From Bradyrhizobium sp. SSBR45G (lineage in GTDB: Bacteria; Pseudomonadota; Alphaproteobacteria; Rhizobiales; Xanthobacteraceae), in contig NZ_BSCT01000005.1 in assembly GCF_030159255.1 (NCBI RefSeq), positions 186,001-250,000 on the forward strand: 64,000 nt of DNA, in the 5' to 3' direction. The number at the start of each line of letters is the position of its first letter. Within the stretch, counting starts at the first letter, position 1. Positions 16,892 through 25,277 of this stretch are shown one piece after another. Made by a program: the position numbers and the translations under genes. Under the pieces are notes generated by a model. The model was not told where the DNA came from and did not search any database. It saw nothing but the letters and a program-made list of their open reading frames with translations.

Positions 16892-17770
16892 CTATTTCCC
16901 CATCGCCGCGATCGCATCCGCAATCGCGATCGTGCGCCTGGCCATCTCGGCATGCAGCCGCTCGACCATGCGGCCGTCGATCTGGATCGCCCCGCGCGAG
17001 GCGTTCTCCGGCAGCTCGAACGCGGCGAGGATCTTGCGCGCCTCGGCGATCTCGGCTGACGGCGGCGTGAAGATTGCGTTGCAGGTATCGATCTGGCCGG
17101 GATGGATCAGCGTCTTGCCGTCGAAGCCGAGATCGCGGGCCTGGATGCATTCCTGCGAGAAGCCGTCGGCATTGGCGAAATCGCTGTAGGGCCCGTCCAG
17201 GATCTCCAGGCCATGCGCGCGCGTCGCCAGGATGCAGTGGCTGATCATCGGCAGCATAGTCGCGCGGCCCGGCAGCATGCGGATGCGCGTCTCGCGCGAG
17301 ATGTCGTTCGGGCCGAACACGAAGCCGGCGAGCCGTGAGCCCGTCTCGTGCACGGTGGCGGCGAGAAGGTCCGCATCGAGCACGGCGCGCGCGGTCTCGA
17401 TCATCGCCCACACCTTCAGCGCGGGATCGGCGCCGACCTCGGCGAGGCGGTTGGTGACCGTGCGCAGGTCCTCGACCGTCGACACTTTGGGAACCAGGAT
17501 GCCATCGGTCGCCGCCTGTCCGGCCATGGCGACGTCGTCGCTCCACCACGGCGTGTCCAGGCTGTTGATGCGGATCAGCAGTTCCCGCTTGCCATAGCCG
17601 TCGGCCGCGACCGCCTTGGCGATCTGCTCACGGGCGGCGGCTTTGGCGTCCGGCGCCACCGAATCCTCGAGGTCGAGGATCAGCCCGTCGGCCGGCAGGT
17701 TCCGTCCCTTCTCCAGCGCCCTCGCATTGGAGCCAGGCATGAACAGGAGGCTGCGGCGCGGGCGGATCAT
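16892..17770 (-). CDS. HpcH/HpaI-family CoA-ester lyase (CitE/malyl-CoA lyase-like)
   Basis: This 292-residue TIM-barrel protein is of the citrate-lyase-beta type, which cleaves or hydrolyses malyl-CoA-like esters using Mg2+. It has RRSLLFMPGSNARALEK, LILDLEDSV (metal-binding Glu-Asp), ELLIRINSLDTPW, VWAMIETARAVLD and FGPNDISRETRIRM. Length and motifs fit L-malyl-CoA/beta-methylmalyl-CoA lyase or (3S)-malyl-CoA thioesterase; sequence alone does not decide. The start ATG 17770 has AAGGGAAA upstream. It is divergent from the carbonic anhydrase gene with 101 bases between. Confidence 0.85.
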   Translation of the reverse strand: MIRPRRSLLFMPGSNARALEKGRNLPADGLILDLEDSVAPDAKAAAREQIAKAVAADGYGKRELLIRINSLDTPWWSDDVAMAGQAATDGILVPKVSTVEDLRTVTNRLAEVGADPALKVWAMIETARAVLDADLLAATVHETGSRLAGFVFGPNDISRETRIRMLPGRATMLPMISHCILATRAHGLEILDGPYSDFANADGFSQECIQARDLGFDGKTLIHPGQIDTCNAIFTPPSAEIAEARKILAAFELPENASRGAIQIDGRMVERLHAEMARRTIAIADAIAAMGK

Positions 17771-17871
17771 TTCGGCGTTTCCCTTGGTTTATCGAAGCTG
17801 CCCGCGATACCATTTCGGCCGCCGGGCCGAAAGGCTTGTTCCCGCCCGCCGCATGTGTTTAGGCAAGATCC

Positions 17872-18516
17872 ATGATCTCGTTTCCGCAACGTCTGCTCGA
17901 AGGCTATCGCGCCTTCACCACCCAGCGCCTGCCGACCGAACAGAGCCGCTATCTGGAGCTGTCCGAACGCGGCCAGTCTCCGGAAGTCATGGTGATCGGC
18001 TGCTGCGATTCCCGCGTCTCGCCCGAAGTGATCTTCGACGTCGGCCCGGGCGAATTGTTCGTGCTGCGCAACATCGCCAATCTGGTGCCGATCTATCAGC
18101 CCGACGCCAACGCCCACGGCGTCTCGGCGGCGCTGGAATATGCCGTCACCGTGCTCAAGGTGAAGCACATCGTCATCCTCGGCCATGCCCAGTGCGGCGG
18201 CATCCGCGCCTTCGTCGACAAGGCGGCGCCGCTGTCGCCGGGCGACTTCATCGGCCGCTGGATGTCGATGTTCATCAAGCCCGGCGAGGTCGTCGAGCAG
18301 CGCGACCGTGAGAGCTTCCAGGACTTCGTCACGCGGATCGAGAAGGCTGCGGTGTTCCGCAGCCTCGAGAACCTGATGACGTTCCCGTTCGTGCAAAGCC
18401 GCGTCGAGGCCGGCGAGCTGCAGCTGCACGGCGCCTATTTCGGCGTCGCCGAGGGATCGCTGTTCGTGCTCGACAAGGCGGCGAAGGAATTCCGCAGCGC
18501 GCGCGCCGGCGAATAG
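17872..18516 (+). CDS. Beta-class carbonic anhydrase
   Basis: It interconverts CO2 and bicarbonate. The 214-residue protein has the zinc site CCDSR (C44, D46, R48) and GHAQCGG (H105, C108). DVGPGELFVLRNIANLVP and HGVSAALEYAV are standard for the family. No signal peptide is seen, so it is cytoplasmic. ATG 17872 has AGG upstream. A family E palindrome follows. Confidence 0.95.
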   Translation: MISFPQRLLEGYRAFTTQRLPTEQSRYLELSERGQSPEVMVIGCCDSRVSPEVIFDVGPGELFVLRNIANLVPIYQPDANAHGVSAALEYAVTVLKVKHIVILGHAQCGGIRAFVDKAAPLSPGDFIGRWMSMFIKPGEVVEQRDRESFQDFVTRIEKAAVFRSLENLMTFPFVQSRVEAGELQLHGAYFGVAEGSLFVLDKAAKEFRSARAGE

Positions 18517-18522
18517 CGCGTG

Positions 18523-18592
18523 AGCGAACAGCGAATGGGGAGTAGCGAGTAGTTCATAGGCCCTGTTCGCCATTCGCTACTCCCTGCTCGCC
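18523..18592. repeat. Family E palindrome (GCGAATGG/GAGTAGCG)
   Basis: GCGAACAGCGAATGGGGAGT (18524-18543) is inverted as CCATTCGCTACTCCC downstream, between carbonic anhydrase and the convergent UPF0114 gene. A related copy lies at 52521-52603. Confidence 0.8.
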
Positions 18593-18597
18593 CCTCA

Positions 18598-19176
18598 TCA
18601 ATGCTCGCTGGTCCAGCGGTCCGCCAGCGCCAGCATCACGGTCGACACCACGAAGGTCATGTGCACGCCGACCAGCCAGGCCAGCTTGACCGAGTCATAG
18701 CCGCCGTCGAGGTTCATGAACGCCTTCAGCAGCTGGATCGCCGAGATCGCGACGATCGAGGCCAGCAGCTTCTGCTTCAGCCCGGCGAAGTCGACCTTGG
18801 TCATCCATTCCGGCCAGTCCGGATGGCCGCCGGGGTCGATCCGCGACACGAAGTTCTCATAGCCCGAGAACACGACGATCAGCACCAGATTGCCGGTCAG
18901 GCAGACGTCGATCAGGCTGAGCACGCCGAGGATGATGTCGCTCTCCTTGGCCGTGGGCAGATGGATGACGCTCTCCCACAGCAGGAACACGAACTTGTAC
19001 AACAGCACGGCGAGGCTGATGACGAGGCCGACATAGAACGGCGCCATCAGCCAGCGGCTCTTGAACAGGAAGCCTTCGAGGCCGCGCTCAATCGGCCCCG
19101 GCACGTGCTTGGCCGGCGCGGGTGTTTGCGCCGCTGCCGGCTCGGTCTTGCTGCTCTCAGCCACGCGCGGCCCCAC
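18598..19176 (-). CDS. UPF0114 (YqhA-like) inner-membrane protein
   Basis: The 192-residue protein has a soluble N-terminus and four probable membrane segments: FYVGLVISLAVLLYKFVFLL, LSLIDVCLTGNLVLIVVFSG, LLASIVAISAIQLLKAF and LVGVHMTFVVSTVMLALAD. The ENFVSRID block between helices is typical of UPF0114/YqhA. No biochemical role is established. The start is GTG 19176, or GTG 19164 (MAESSKTE); neither has a strong Shine-Dalgarno. Confidence 0.88.
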   Translation of the reverse strand: MGPRVAESSKTEPAAAQTPAPAKHVPGPIERGLEGFLFKSRWLMAPFYVGLVISLAVLLYKFVFLLWESVIHLPTAKESDIILGVLSLIDVCLTGNLVLIVVFSGYENFVSRIDPGGHPDWPEWMTKVDFAGLKQKLLASIVAISAIQLLKAFMNLDGGYDSVKLAWLVGVHMTFVVSTVMLALADRWTSEH

Positions 19177-19253
19177 CCCGAATTCGCTTTGTCGTCCACG
19201 ACGTCATCGGGTGAGGGAAATCAGTTTCACTACGCACACCACCCGTTCGGCCG

Positions 19254-19303
19254 CCCCTCACCCCAACCCTCTCCCCGTGAGGACGGGGAGAGGGAGCGCA
19301 CCG
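19254..19303. repeat. Small GC-rich repeat related to family D
   Basis: CCCCTCACCCCAACCC continues into the palindrome CTCTCCCCGTGAGGACGGGGAGAG (19270-19293 region) and GCGCACCG. It resembles one arm of the composite repeats at 22886 and 27156. It lies just past the stop of asd. Confidence 0.6.
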
Positions 19304-19311
19304 TCAGTCTC

Positions 19312-20346
19312 CTAGGCCGCCTTCTTCTTGGCCGTGATCAGCTTGCGGTTGATCAGCACCTCGGCGATCTGGATGGCGTTCAGCGCCGCGCCCTTGCGCA
19401 GATTGTCCGACACGCACCAGAAGGCGAGACCGTTCTCGACCGTGCCATCCTCGCGGATGCGGCTGATATAGGTCGCGTCCTCGCCGGCGGCCTCATAGGG
19501 GGTCACATAGCCGCCCGGCTCGTGCTTGTCGATGACCAGACAGCCCGGCGCATTGCGCAGGATGTTGCGCGCCTCATCCGCCGAGATCGGATTCTCGAAC
19601 TCGACATTGACGGCTTCGGAATGGCCGACGAACACCGGCACGCGGACGCAGGTCGCGGTCAGCTTGATCTTCGGATCCAGGATCTTCTTGGTCTCCGCCA
19701 TCATCTTCCACTCTTCCTTGGTGAAGCCGTCTTCCATGAAGACGTCGATCTGCGGAATGACGTTGAAGGCGATGCGCTTGGGAAACTTCTTATTGACCAG
19801 CTCGTCATTGGTGTAGACGGCCTTGGTCTGCGAGAACAATTCGTCCATCGCATCCTTGCCGGCGCCGGACACCGACTGATAGGTCGAGACCACCACGCGC
19901 TTGATCGTGGCCTTGTCGTGCAGCGGCTTCAGCGCGACGACGAGCTGCGCGGTCGAGCAGTTCGGGTTGGCGATGATGTTCTTTTTGGTGAAGCCCGCGG
20001 CCGCAGCGGCATTCACCTCCGGCACGATCAGCGGCACGTCGGGGTCCATGCGCCAGGCCGACGAGTTGTCGATCACGACGACGCCGGCGGCGCCGATCTT
20101 CGGCGACCATTCCTTCGAGACCGTTCCGCCAGCTGACATCAGGCAGATGTCGACATCGGCAAAATCGTAGTGCTCGAGCGCTTTGACCTTCAGCGTGCGA
20201 TCGCCATAGGACACCTCGACGCCGACGCTGCGGCGTGAGGCGAGCGCCACGACCTCGTCTGCGGGGAATTGGCGCTCATCGAGAATATTGAGCATTTCCC
20301 GTCCGACATTGCCGGTCGCGCCGACCACTGCGACTTTGTAACCCAT
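19312..20346 (-). CDS. asd: Aspartate-semialdehyde dehydrogenase
   Basis: Asd reduces aspartyl-phosphate to aspartate semialdehyde, the branch point to lysine/DAP, threonine and methionine. The 344-residue protein has the NADP site VVGATGNVGREML, catalytic Cys in NPNCSTAQLV, and YQSVSGAGKDAMDEL. Length is normal. ATG 20346 has GGAGAG upstream. It shares a pathway with dapF at the left of the window but is not linked to it. Confidence 0.97.
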   Translation of the reverse strand: MGYKVAVVGATGNVGREMLNILDERQFPADEVVALASRRSVGVEVSYGDRTLKVKALEHYDFADVDICLMSAGGTVSKEWSPKIGAAGVVVIDNSSAWRMDPDVPLIVPEVNAAAAAGFTKKNIIANPNCSTAQLVVALKPLHDKATIKRVVVSTYQSVSGAGKDAMDELFSQTKAVYTNDELVNKKFPKRIAFNVIPQIDVFMEDGFTKEEWKMMAETKKILDPKIKLTATCVRVPVFVGHSEAVNVEFENPISADEARNILRNAPGCLVIDKHEPGGYVTPYEAAGEDATYISRIREDGTVENGLAFWCVSDNLRKGAALNAIQIAEVLINRKLITAKKKAA

Positions 20347-20412
20347 CGTTCACTCTCCGAAGAAATTTGGCCGACCGCACAACAAGGCGGAAACGGAAGC
20401 GGCAGCGCTTCT

Positions 20413-21264
20413 ATGCGAGAAACGTCCCTGACACAACGTTACCACGATGTCTCGCCTTCGATGCGTCTCGATTCGGCCCAACCAGCCACCGCAACCCGTC
20501 ATCCTCGCATCCCGCCGGCCCTCAAGGCCTTGGCGGACGAGGTGTGCGGCACCTTTGCGCGCCTGATTGCCTATGTGGGAGCTCTGGCGCTGATCGCCAT
20601 GCTTGGCGTGGCGGGTTGGAACCGGCTTGACGGCGGTGACGACGCCGGGGCACCCCGGGCCGGCTGGATCCTTGCCGACAGCGCCGTGCCGGCGTTCTCG
20701 CTGCGCCTGACCGACCAGCCCGACCGGACCGCGACCTATACCGTGCTGAGCCATCCGGCCGGGGGCCGCAAGGACGTGCTGCGCTGGGGCGAGCGCGCCG
20801 ACCGGCCCGCGGCCGAGATCGAGGTGTACCGGATCGGGCCCGAGCGTGACGGCATGCGCAACCCGATCGGGCACCTCGCCGCCCGCATGGGGCGCCCGGC
20901 GCCCGACCTGGAGGCGGCGGGCATCATCGACAGCCGGTTCGGTCCGGTCAGCCTGTTGCGCCAGGCCGGCACGCCGGACGGGCCGGGCGCCTGCCTCGGC
21001 TTCCTGAAGACCATCGCGGTGCCGGCGCTGCGGATTTCGGGCTGGTCCTGCCAGGGCGCGGCCATGCAGACCCGCCGCGCCGCGGTCGGCTGCATGCTCA
21101 ACCGCCTGACCCTGCTGTCGCCGTCCGGTCATGACCCCGCTTTGACCGAGCTGTTCGCCCAGGCCGAGCCGCGGCGCGCCGACTGCGATGCCCCGGGAGT
21201 CGCCAAGACCCTGAACGACTGGATCACCGCGCTCGACAATCCCCGGCTGCGCGGCACCTTCTGA
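20413..21264 (+). CDS. Single-pass membrane protein of unknown function
   Basis: The 283-residue protein has one membrane segment (residues 51-69, LIAYVGALALIAMLGVAGW) after a cytoplasmic N-terminus. About 210 periplasmic residues follow, with four widely spaced cysteines (GACLGF, WSCQG, VGCML, ADCDAP). No enzyme motif is visible. I chose ATG 20413 because GGAAG lies about 12 bases upstream; ATG 20461 is an alternative without a ribosome binding site. It is divergent from asd. I do not recognise the family. Confidence 0.65.
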   Translation: MRETSLTQRYHDVSPSMRLDSAQPATATRHPRIPPALKALADEVCGTFARLIAYVGALALIAMLGVAGWNRLDGGDDAGAPRAGWILADSAVPAFSLRLTDQPDRTATYTVLSHPAGGRKDVLRWGERADRPAAEIEVYRIGPERDGMRNPIGHLAARMGRPAPDLEAAGIIDSRFGPVSLLRQAGTPDGPGACLGFLKTIAVPALRISGWSCQGAAMQTRRAAVGCMLNRLTLLSPSGHDPALTELFAQAEPRRADCDAPGVAKTLNDWITALDNPRLRGTF

Positions 21265-21492
21265 GCGGCGATTTGCGTCTGCGTGTTGCGGGATGTCACA
21301 GCGCCACGATCGGACCATCCTCGGTCGCGGCAAGTCACGGATTTTGATGCAACTTTCCCGCCACAGCCGGAATTTATCTTGATGCCTGTCGCGGGAATGA
21401 CCTTGTGATGCCACAGCCGACACAGATATTGTGCGGGCCAAATCATGCGCATGGCGAGCGCCCGCCCCTTTTGGCGTGAGGAAGAGGACGTG

Positions 21493-21873
21493 ATGATCAA
21501 ATTTTCTGCTGCGACCCGGATCATGGCCTTGGCGGTGATCGCCGCGACGGGTCTTGCCGTGACGTCCCTGTCCATCACCTCCGCCGATGCCGCCACCACC
21601 AAGCGCCGCACCGCGGCCGAGTATGGCGGAAGCCCGAACTATTCCTACCAGTCCGGTCCGCGCACCCGCGTCTACGTCACCAGGCGCTCGTTCCTCGATG
21701 GCGGCACCGAGGTGCTGCCGGGCGACCGCAAGTTCTCGGACTACGCCTTCCCGCCGTCGGCCGGCTATCCGTCGTTCGCCCGCGAAAACCTGAACCGTCC
21801 GATCGACCGTCAGCCGCTGATGGCGCCGACCGATCTCGGCGGCTATCCGACCCGGATTCCGATCCCCTATTGA
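21493..21873 (+). CDS. Exported hypothetical protein
   Basis: A 126-residue protein with a signal peptide (IMALAVIAATGLAVTSLSI, cleavage near ADAA, about residue 34). The mature part has SYQSGPRTRVYVTRRSFLDGG, EVLPGDRKFSDYAFPP and a Pro-rich end (PTRIPIPY). The start ATG 21493 follows GAGGAAGAGG; longer readings lack a signal peptide at the N-terminus. A clear terminator follows. Function is unknown; it looks like a small rhizobial envelope protein. Confidence 0.7.
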   Translation: MIKFSAATRIMALAVIAATGLAVTSLSITSADAATTKRRTAAEYGGSPNYSYQSGPRTRVYVTRRSFLDGGTEVLPGDRKFSDYAFPPSAGYPSFARENLNRPIDRQPLMAPTDLGGYPTRIPIPY

Positions 21874-21900
21874 GAGCTGAGGCATCGTCCGATCACCAAG

Positions 21901-21925
21901 GCCGGGCGTTTGCCCGGCTTTTTAT
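21901..21925 (+). terminator. Intrinsic terminator after exported protein gene
   Basis: GCCGGGC/GCCCGGC, a 7-bp stem with a 4-base loop, is followed by TTTTTATT. Confidence 0.88.
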
Positions 21926-22051
21926 TGTCTTGGCGCGGTCGCGTTTGTCTCTCCCGCCAGCTGCCGATGATCGCCAGCTCGACGTTGAACCCGGATACCG
22001 CGTGACGTTTCAACGATCATCCCAAGAGCCACACCGGCCGCTGCGTATTCG

Positions 22052-22173
22052 GTGTCATCCCGGCGAACGCCGGGATCCATAACCACCGGCCTGCATTGCT
22101 GCTCGATCTCGTAGCTCCAGCGTGCCTCACATCGGCTCCTGTGAGTATGGGTCCCCGCGTGCGCGGGGACGAC
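22052..22173. repeat. Family A palindrome
   Basis: The left arm 22052-22081 (GTGTCATCCCGG...GGGATCCATA) and right arm 22146-22173 (TATGGGTCCCCGC...GGGGACGAC) are inverted around 64 bases. Confidence 0.85.
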
Positions 22174-22189
22174 CGCGGAGCGCTCGGCA

Positions 22190-22640
22190 CGATTCCTCAT
22201 CCTCGCGCCCGCTTTTCGCGTCCGAGTGTTGCGCCTCTCGTCGCGCTCTCCGATCGAAGGGCGCAGGGAAGGCCGGGCCTCGACTGAGGCCCGTGGCCCG
22301 CCTGCGAAAGAAAATGCAGGCGGCAGGTACCACAGGTCCAGCCGGAACGACCCGGCCCTCCCTGCGCGATGGTCTTCACGCTTACTCTCCGCTCTCCCCG
22401 GTGTCCGGCTTGGTAGCCACCGTCATCCGCGCGATGCGCCAGCATCGTCGCGAACTTGGCGCCGGCTTCGGGGCGCCAGGACCACGCAGCTTCACGTCCG
22501 CAAGAGCCTCGTTCGTCCGCACATCCGAAGGACATGCTGCGCGCCCTCGCGGCCACCGCATCCCCGCCTCACGCCTCGTGACGATCGCGAAACGCCCCTT
22601 GCTGGCGAAGCGGGATGACGGAGGAGAACATGAATTCTGG
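22190..22640. repeat. Degenerate dispersed element with pseudo-ORFs
   Basis: All frames here give Arg/Pro/Ser-rich translations without family features. The order of motifs in one frame (KGAGKAGPRLRP, AAGTTGPAGTTRPSLRDGL, SPLSPVSGLVATVIRAMRQ, IAKRPLLAKRDDG) is the one I know from spurious hypothetical proteins repeated through Bradyrhizobium and Rhodopseudomonas genomes. I take it as a dispersed noncoding repeat, not a gene. It may be transcribed and structured. The recognition is from memory. Confidence 0.5.
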
Positions 22641-22885
22641 AAAAGAGAAAGATGATTTTTGGGCGCGCGGCGGGTGGATCGTGAGATGTATTTGAAGACG
22701 CCGACGAAATAAGTTTTTCGGCGCACAGGATTCCGAGCTGCCGCGGACGCGAAGGCGGAAGCTCGTTGGCATCGATCGCGCAAATGCGCTGACTTGATTT
22801 GCCCGACGAGCAGCGGGCACTGCCGCTGCGCCGTCCTTGGATTGCTACGCCCGTAACGTAGTTCATCGAGCTCCATCGCCGCCGA
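22641..22885. other. Noncoding stretch between repeats
   Basis: About 245 bases with no convincing gene on either strand. A short near-palindrome TGACTTGATTTGCCCGACGA is present. Base composition is less GC-rich near 22640-22720 than in the flanks. Confidence 0.4.
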
Positions 22886-23115
22886 CGGTGCACTCCCCTC
22901 CCCCTTGCGGGGAGGGGTCGGGGGTGGGGGCCCCGGGCGATGCTCTCTGATGAGAGCCGCGGTGAGAAGGACAACAGAGTCGGATGTCGAAGTGCCCTGA
23001 GCTGATCACGGGCAGAGATGACGTGGCATAGCGAGACGGTGCAAGCAGCGAACTCACCGGGTGTGGACCCCCACCCCCAACCCCTCCCCGCAAGGGGGAG
23101 GGGAGCACACCGTCA
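22886..23115. repeat. Family D composite repeat, copy 1
   Basis: The left arm 22886-22930 (CCCCTCCCCCTTGCGGGGAG then GGGTCGGGGGTGGGGG) and right arm 23066-23115 are near-perfect inverted copies of about 45 bases. The inner flanks CCGGGCGATGCTCTCTGATG and CCCTGAGCTGA also occur, in the same order, in copy 2 at 27156-27352. The element lies just after the 3' end of the sugar transporter operon. Confidence 0.9.
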
Positions 23116-23171
23116 ACACGGTGAAAGGGGCAAGCGGCCTGACGCCGTCGGCCCTGGCCGCGCTGCCAATG

Positions 23172-24125
23172 TCAGTCGTACAGCACCGCCGCAATCTTCG
23201 CGTCGCCGATGTTGGACTTGTCGTACCAGTAGAAGCCGGTGTCGGTAACCTTCGGCAGCTTCTCGCCCTTCAGGGCCTTGACCGCGGCGTCGACCGTGCA
23301 GCTGCCGATGCCGATCGGGTTCTGGGTGATGGCGCCGGCCATCTCGCCCGAATTGATCGCGGCCTTCTGCTGCTTGCCGGAATCGTAGCCGATCACGACG
23401 ATCTTCTTCTTCATCTCCTTGACGCCGTTGAGCACGCCGATCGCCGAGCCCTCGTTGGCGCCGAAGATGCCCTTGATGTTCGGGTTGGCCTGCAGGATCG
23501 ACTTGGTGATCTCGGTCGACTTCAGCTGATCGCCGCCGCCATACTGCACGCTGACGATCTTGATGTTCGGATGCTTGTCCTTGATCTGCTTCAGGAAGCC
23601 GTCGCGACGGTCGATGCCGGTGCGGCTGGTCTGGTCGTGCACGACGACCGCGACCTCGCCGGCGTCGCCGATCAGGCCCGCCATCTTGTCGGCGGCGAGG
23701 CCCGCTGCGGCGAGGTTGTCGGTGGTGCAGGTCGTCAGCGGAATGTCGCTGTCGACGCCGGAGTCGAAGGCGATCACCGGAATCTTGCCGGCATCGGCCT
23801 TCTTCAACAGCGGAATCGCCGCCTTGGAGTCGAGCGCGGCGAAGCCGATCGCCTGCGGCTTCTTGGCGAGCGCGGCCGACAGCATGTCGATCTGCTTGTC
23901 GACCATGGCCTCGGTCTCCGGCCCTTCGAAGGTGATCTTGACGTTGGCTGCCTTCGCGGCCTGCTCGGCGCCGAGCTTCACGGCCTGCCAGAACTGGTGC
24001 TGGAAGCCCTTGGAGACGAGCGGGATGTAGACATCCTCGGCGCGCGCGCCGGCGGACAATCCCGCGGCCATGACGGCGCCGAGCGCGGCGCCGACGAGAT
24101 AGTTCGACAGATGCTTGTTCGACAT
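23172..24125 (-). CDS. Ribose-type ABC transporter substrate-binding protein
   Basis: A 317-residue periplasmic binding protein with a signal peptide (GAALGAVMAAGLSAGARAE, cleavage about residue 29). It has the class I sugar-binding fold with VYIPLVSKGFQHQFWQAVKLGAEQAA, DSKAAIPLLKKA, VIAFDSGVD and NIKGIFGANEGSAIGVLNGV. GGAGG lies 7 bases before ATG 24125. It is the last gene of an ATPase-permease-binding protein operon. Sugar specificity is not evident; the family includes ribose, xylose and inositol binders. Confidence 0.9.
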   Translation of the reverse strand: MSNKHLSNYLVGAALGAVMAAGLSAGARAEDVYIPLVSKGFQHQFWQAVKLGAEQAAKAANVKITFEGPETEAMVDKQIDMLSAALAKKPQAIGFAALDSKAAIPLLKKADAGKIPVIAFDSGVDSDIPLTTCTTDNLAAAGLAADKMAGLIGDAGEVAVVVHDQTSRTGIDRRDGFLKQIKDKHPNIKIVSVQYGGGDQLKSTEITKSILQANPNIKGIFGANEGSAIGVLNGVKEMKKKIVVIGYDSGKQQKAAINSGEMAGAITQNPIGIGSCTVDAAVKALKGEKLPKVTDTGFYWYDKSNIGDAKIAAVLYD

Positions 24126-24233
24126 GGGTGTTTCCTCCGTTTGGTTCGGTGATTGTCTCGTTTTGAAGATCTTCTTGTTGCGATGGCCGCCATTGTCTGC
24201 CGGCGGCGCTGGTCGGCTCATTCTCCTCCAGAG

Positions 24234-25277
24234 CTAGCCGCGCTTACGGCGCAGCATGTCGGCGTAGACGGCGAGAATGATGATGATGCCGGTGACCACG
24301 AATTGCCATTCCTGCGCCACCGACAGGATCCGCAAACCGTTGGTCAGCACGCTCATGATGAAGGCGCCGATGATGGTGCCGAGGATGGTGCCGGTGCCGC
24401 CACTCAGCGACGTGCCGCCGATGACGACGGCGGCAATCGCATCGAGCTCATAGCCCTGGCCGAGCGCAGGCTGCGCGGAGTTGATGCGCGAGGCGAGCAG
24501 CAGGCCGGCCACGCCGCAGATCGCGCCGCCAAGGCCATAGATGACGATCTTCCAGCGGTCGACATTGACGCCGGAGAGCCGCACCGCCTCCTCGTTGCTG
24601 CCGATGGCGAATGTGTAGCGGCCGAGCGCAGTGCGGTTGAGAACGATGGAGGCCAGCACCGCCATCACGATCAGGATCAGCGCGGCGTTGGGAATCGGCA
24701 AGTCCGGCACGAGCACGCCGAGCAGCGAATCCTGCGAGATCATCGAGAAGTTCTCGGTGTTGCTGAAATAGATCGGCTTGCTGCCGGAGACGACCAGCGC
24801 CAGCCCCTTCAGCACCAGCATCATGCCGAGCGTCGCGATGAACGGCGGCACCTTCATCTTGGTGATGACAGCGCCCGACAAGGCGCCTGACAGTGCGCCG
24901 GTCAAGATGGCCGCGACGATGCCCGTCCACATCGGCAGCTCCCAATAGGTCAGGAACACGCCGGCCATGACCGCGCAGAACGTCATCAGCGTGCCGACCG
25001 ACAGATCGATGCCGGCGGTGATGATGACGAAGGTCGAGGCGATCGCCAGCACGCCATTCACGGCGGTCGCCTGCAGAATGTTGATCATGTTGTCGGTCTG
25101 CATGAAGGCCGGCGAGGCGAAGCTGAAATAGATCAGCAGCAGCACCAGGCTCGCGAAAGCCAGCAGCTTCTGCAGCGCCGCGGGTCCGAGCAGGCGGCGC
25201 CGCAATGCGGCGACGGCACCGGACCCGCTCGCCGCGATGCCGTCCTTGTGGTCCTTGACCAGTGCCGGGTCGCTCAT
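24234..25277 (-). CDS. Ribose-type ABC transporter permease
   Basis: A 347-residue integral membrane protein of the RbsC type with about 10 membrane segments. Conserved blocks are [61 protein letters not shown] (the ATPase-coupling loop) and [19 protein letters not shown]. The ATG 25277 overlaps the stop of the ATPase gene by 4 bases, so the two are translationally coupled. Confidence 0.93.
   Translation of the reverse strand: MSDPALVKDHKDGIAASGSGAVAALRRRLLGPAALQKLLAFASLVLLLIYFSFASPAFMQTDNMINILQATAVNGVLAIASTFVIITAGIDLSVGTLMTFCAVMAGVFLTYWELPMWTGIVAAILTGALSGALSGAVITKMKVPPFIATLGMMLVLKGLALVVSGSKPIYFSNTENFSMISQDSLLGVLVPDLPIPNAALILIVMAVLASIVLNRTALGRYTFAIGSNEEAVRLSGVNVDRWKIVIYGLGGAICGVAGLLLASRINSAQPALGQGYELDAIAAVVIGGTSLSGGTGTILGTIIGAFIMSVLTNGLRILSVAQEWQFVVTGIIIILAVYADMLRRKRG

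Noticed and set aside
12948..17549. Very long antisense open frame (about 1,500 codons) on the minus strand
   Set aside because: It covers leuD, the glycosyltransferase and several exported genes in other frames. Its translation is low-complexity Arg/Ala/Gly/Asp, the usual result of third-position GC bias.
22122..22655. Long ORFs on both strands in 22.1-22.9 kb
   Set aside because: Translations are Arg/Pro/Ser-rich, overlap on both strands and lack start signals; they fit a dispersed repeat better than genes.
22052..23115. CRISPR-like array from successive repeats at 22-23 kb
   Set aside because: The repeats are different families, inverted rather than direct, and unevenly spaced; no cas genes are present.
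25274..25277. Apparent frameshift or fusion between transporter ATPase and permease
   Set aside because: It is a normal ATGA stop/start overlap; both proteins are complete.
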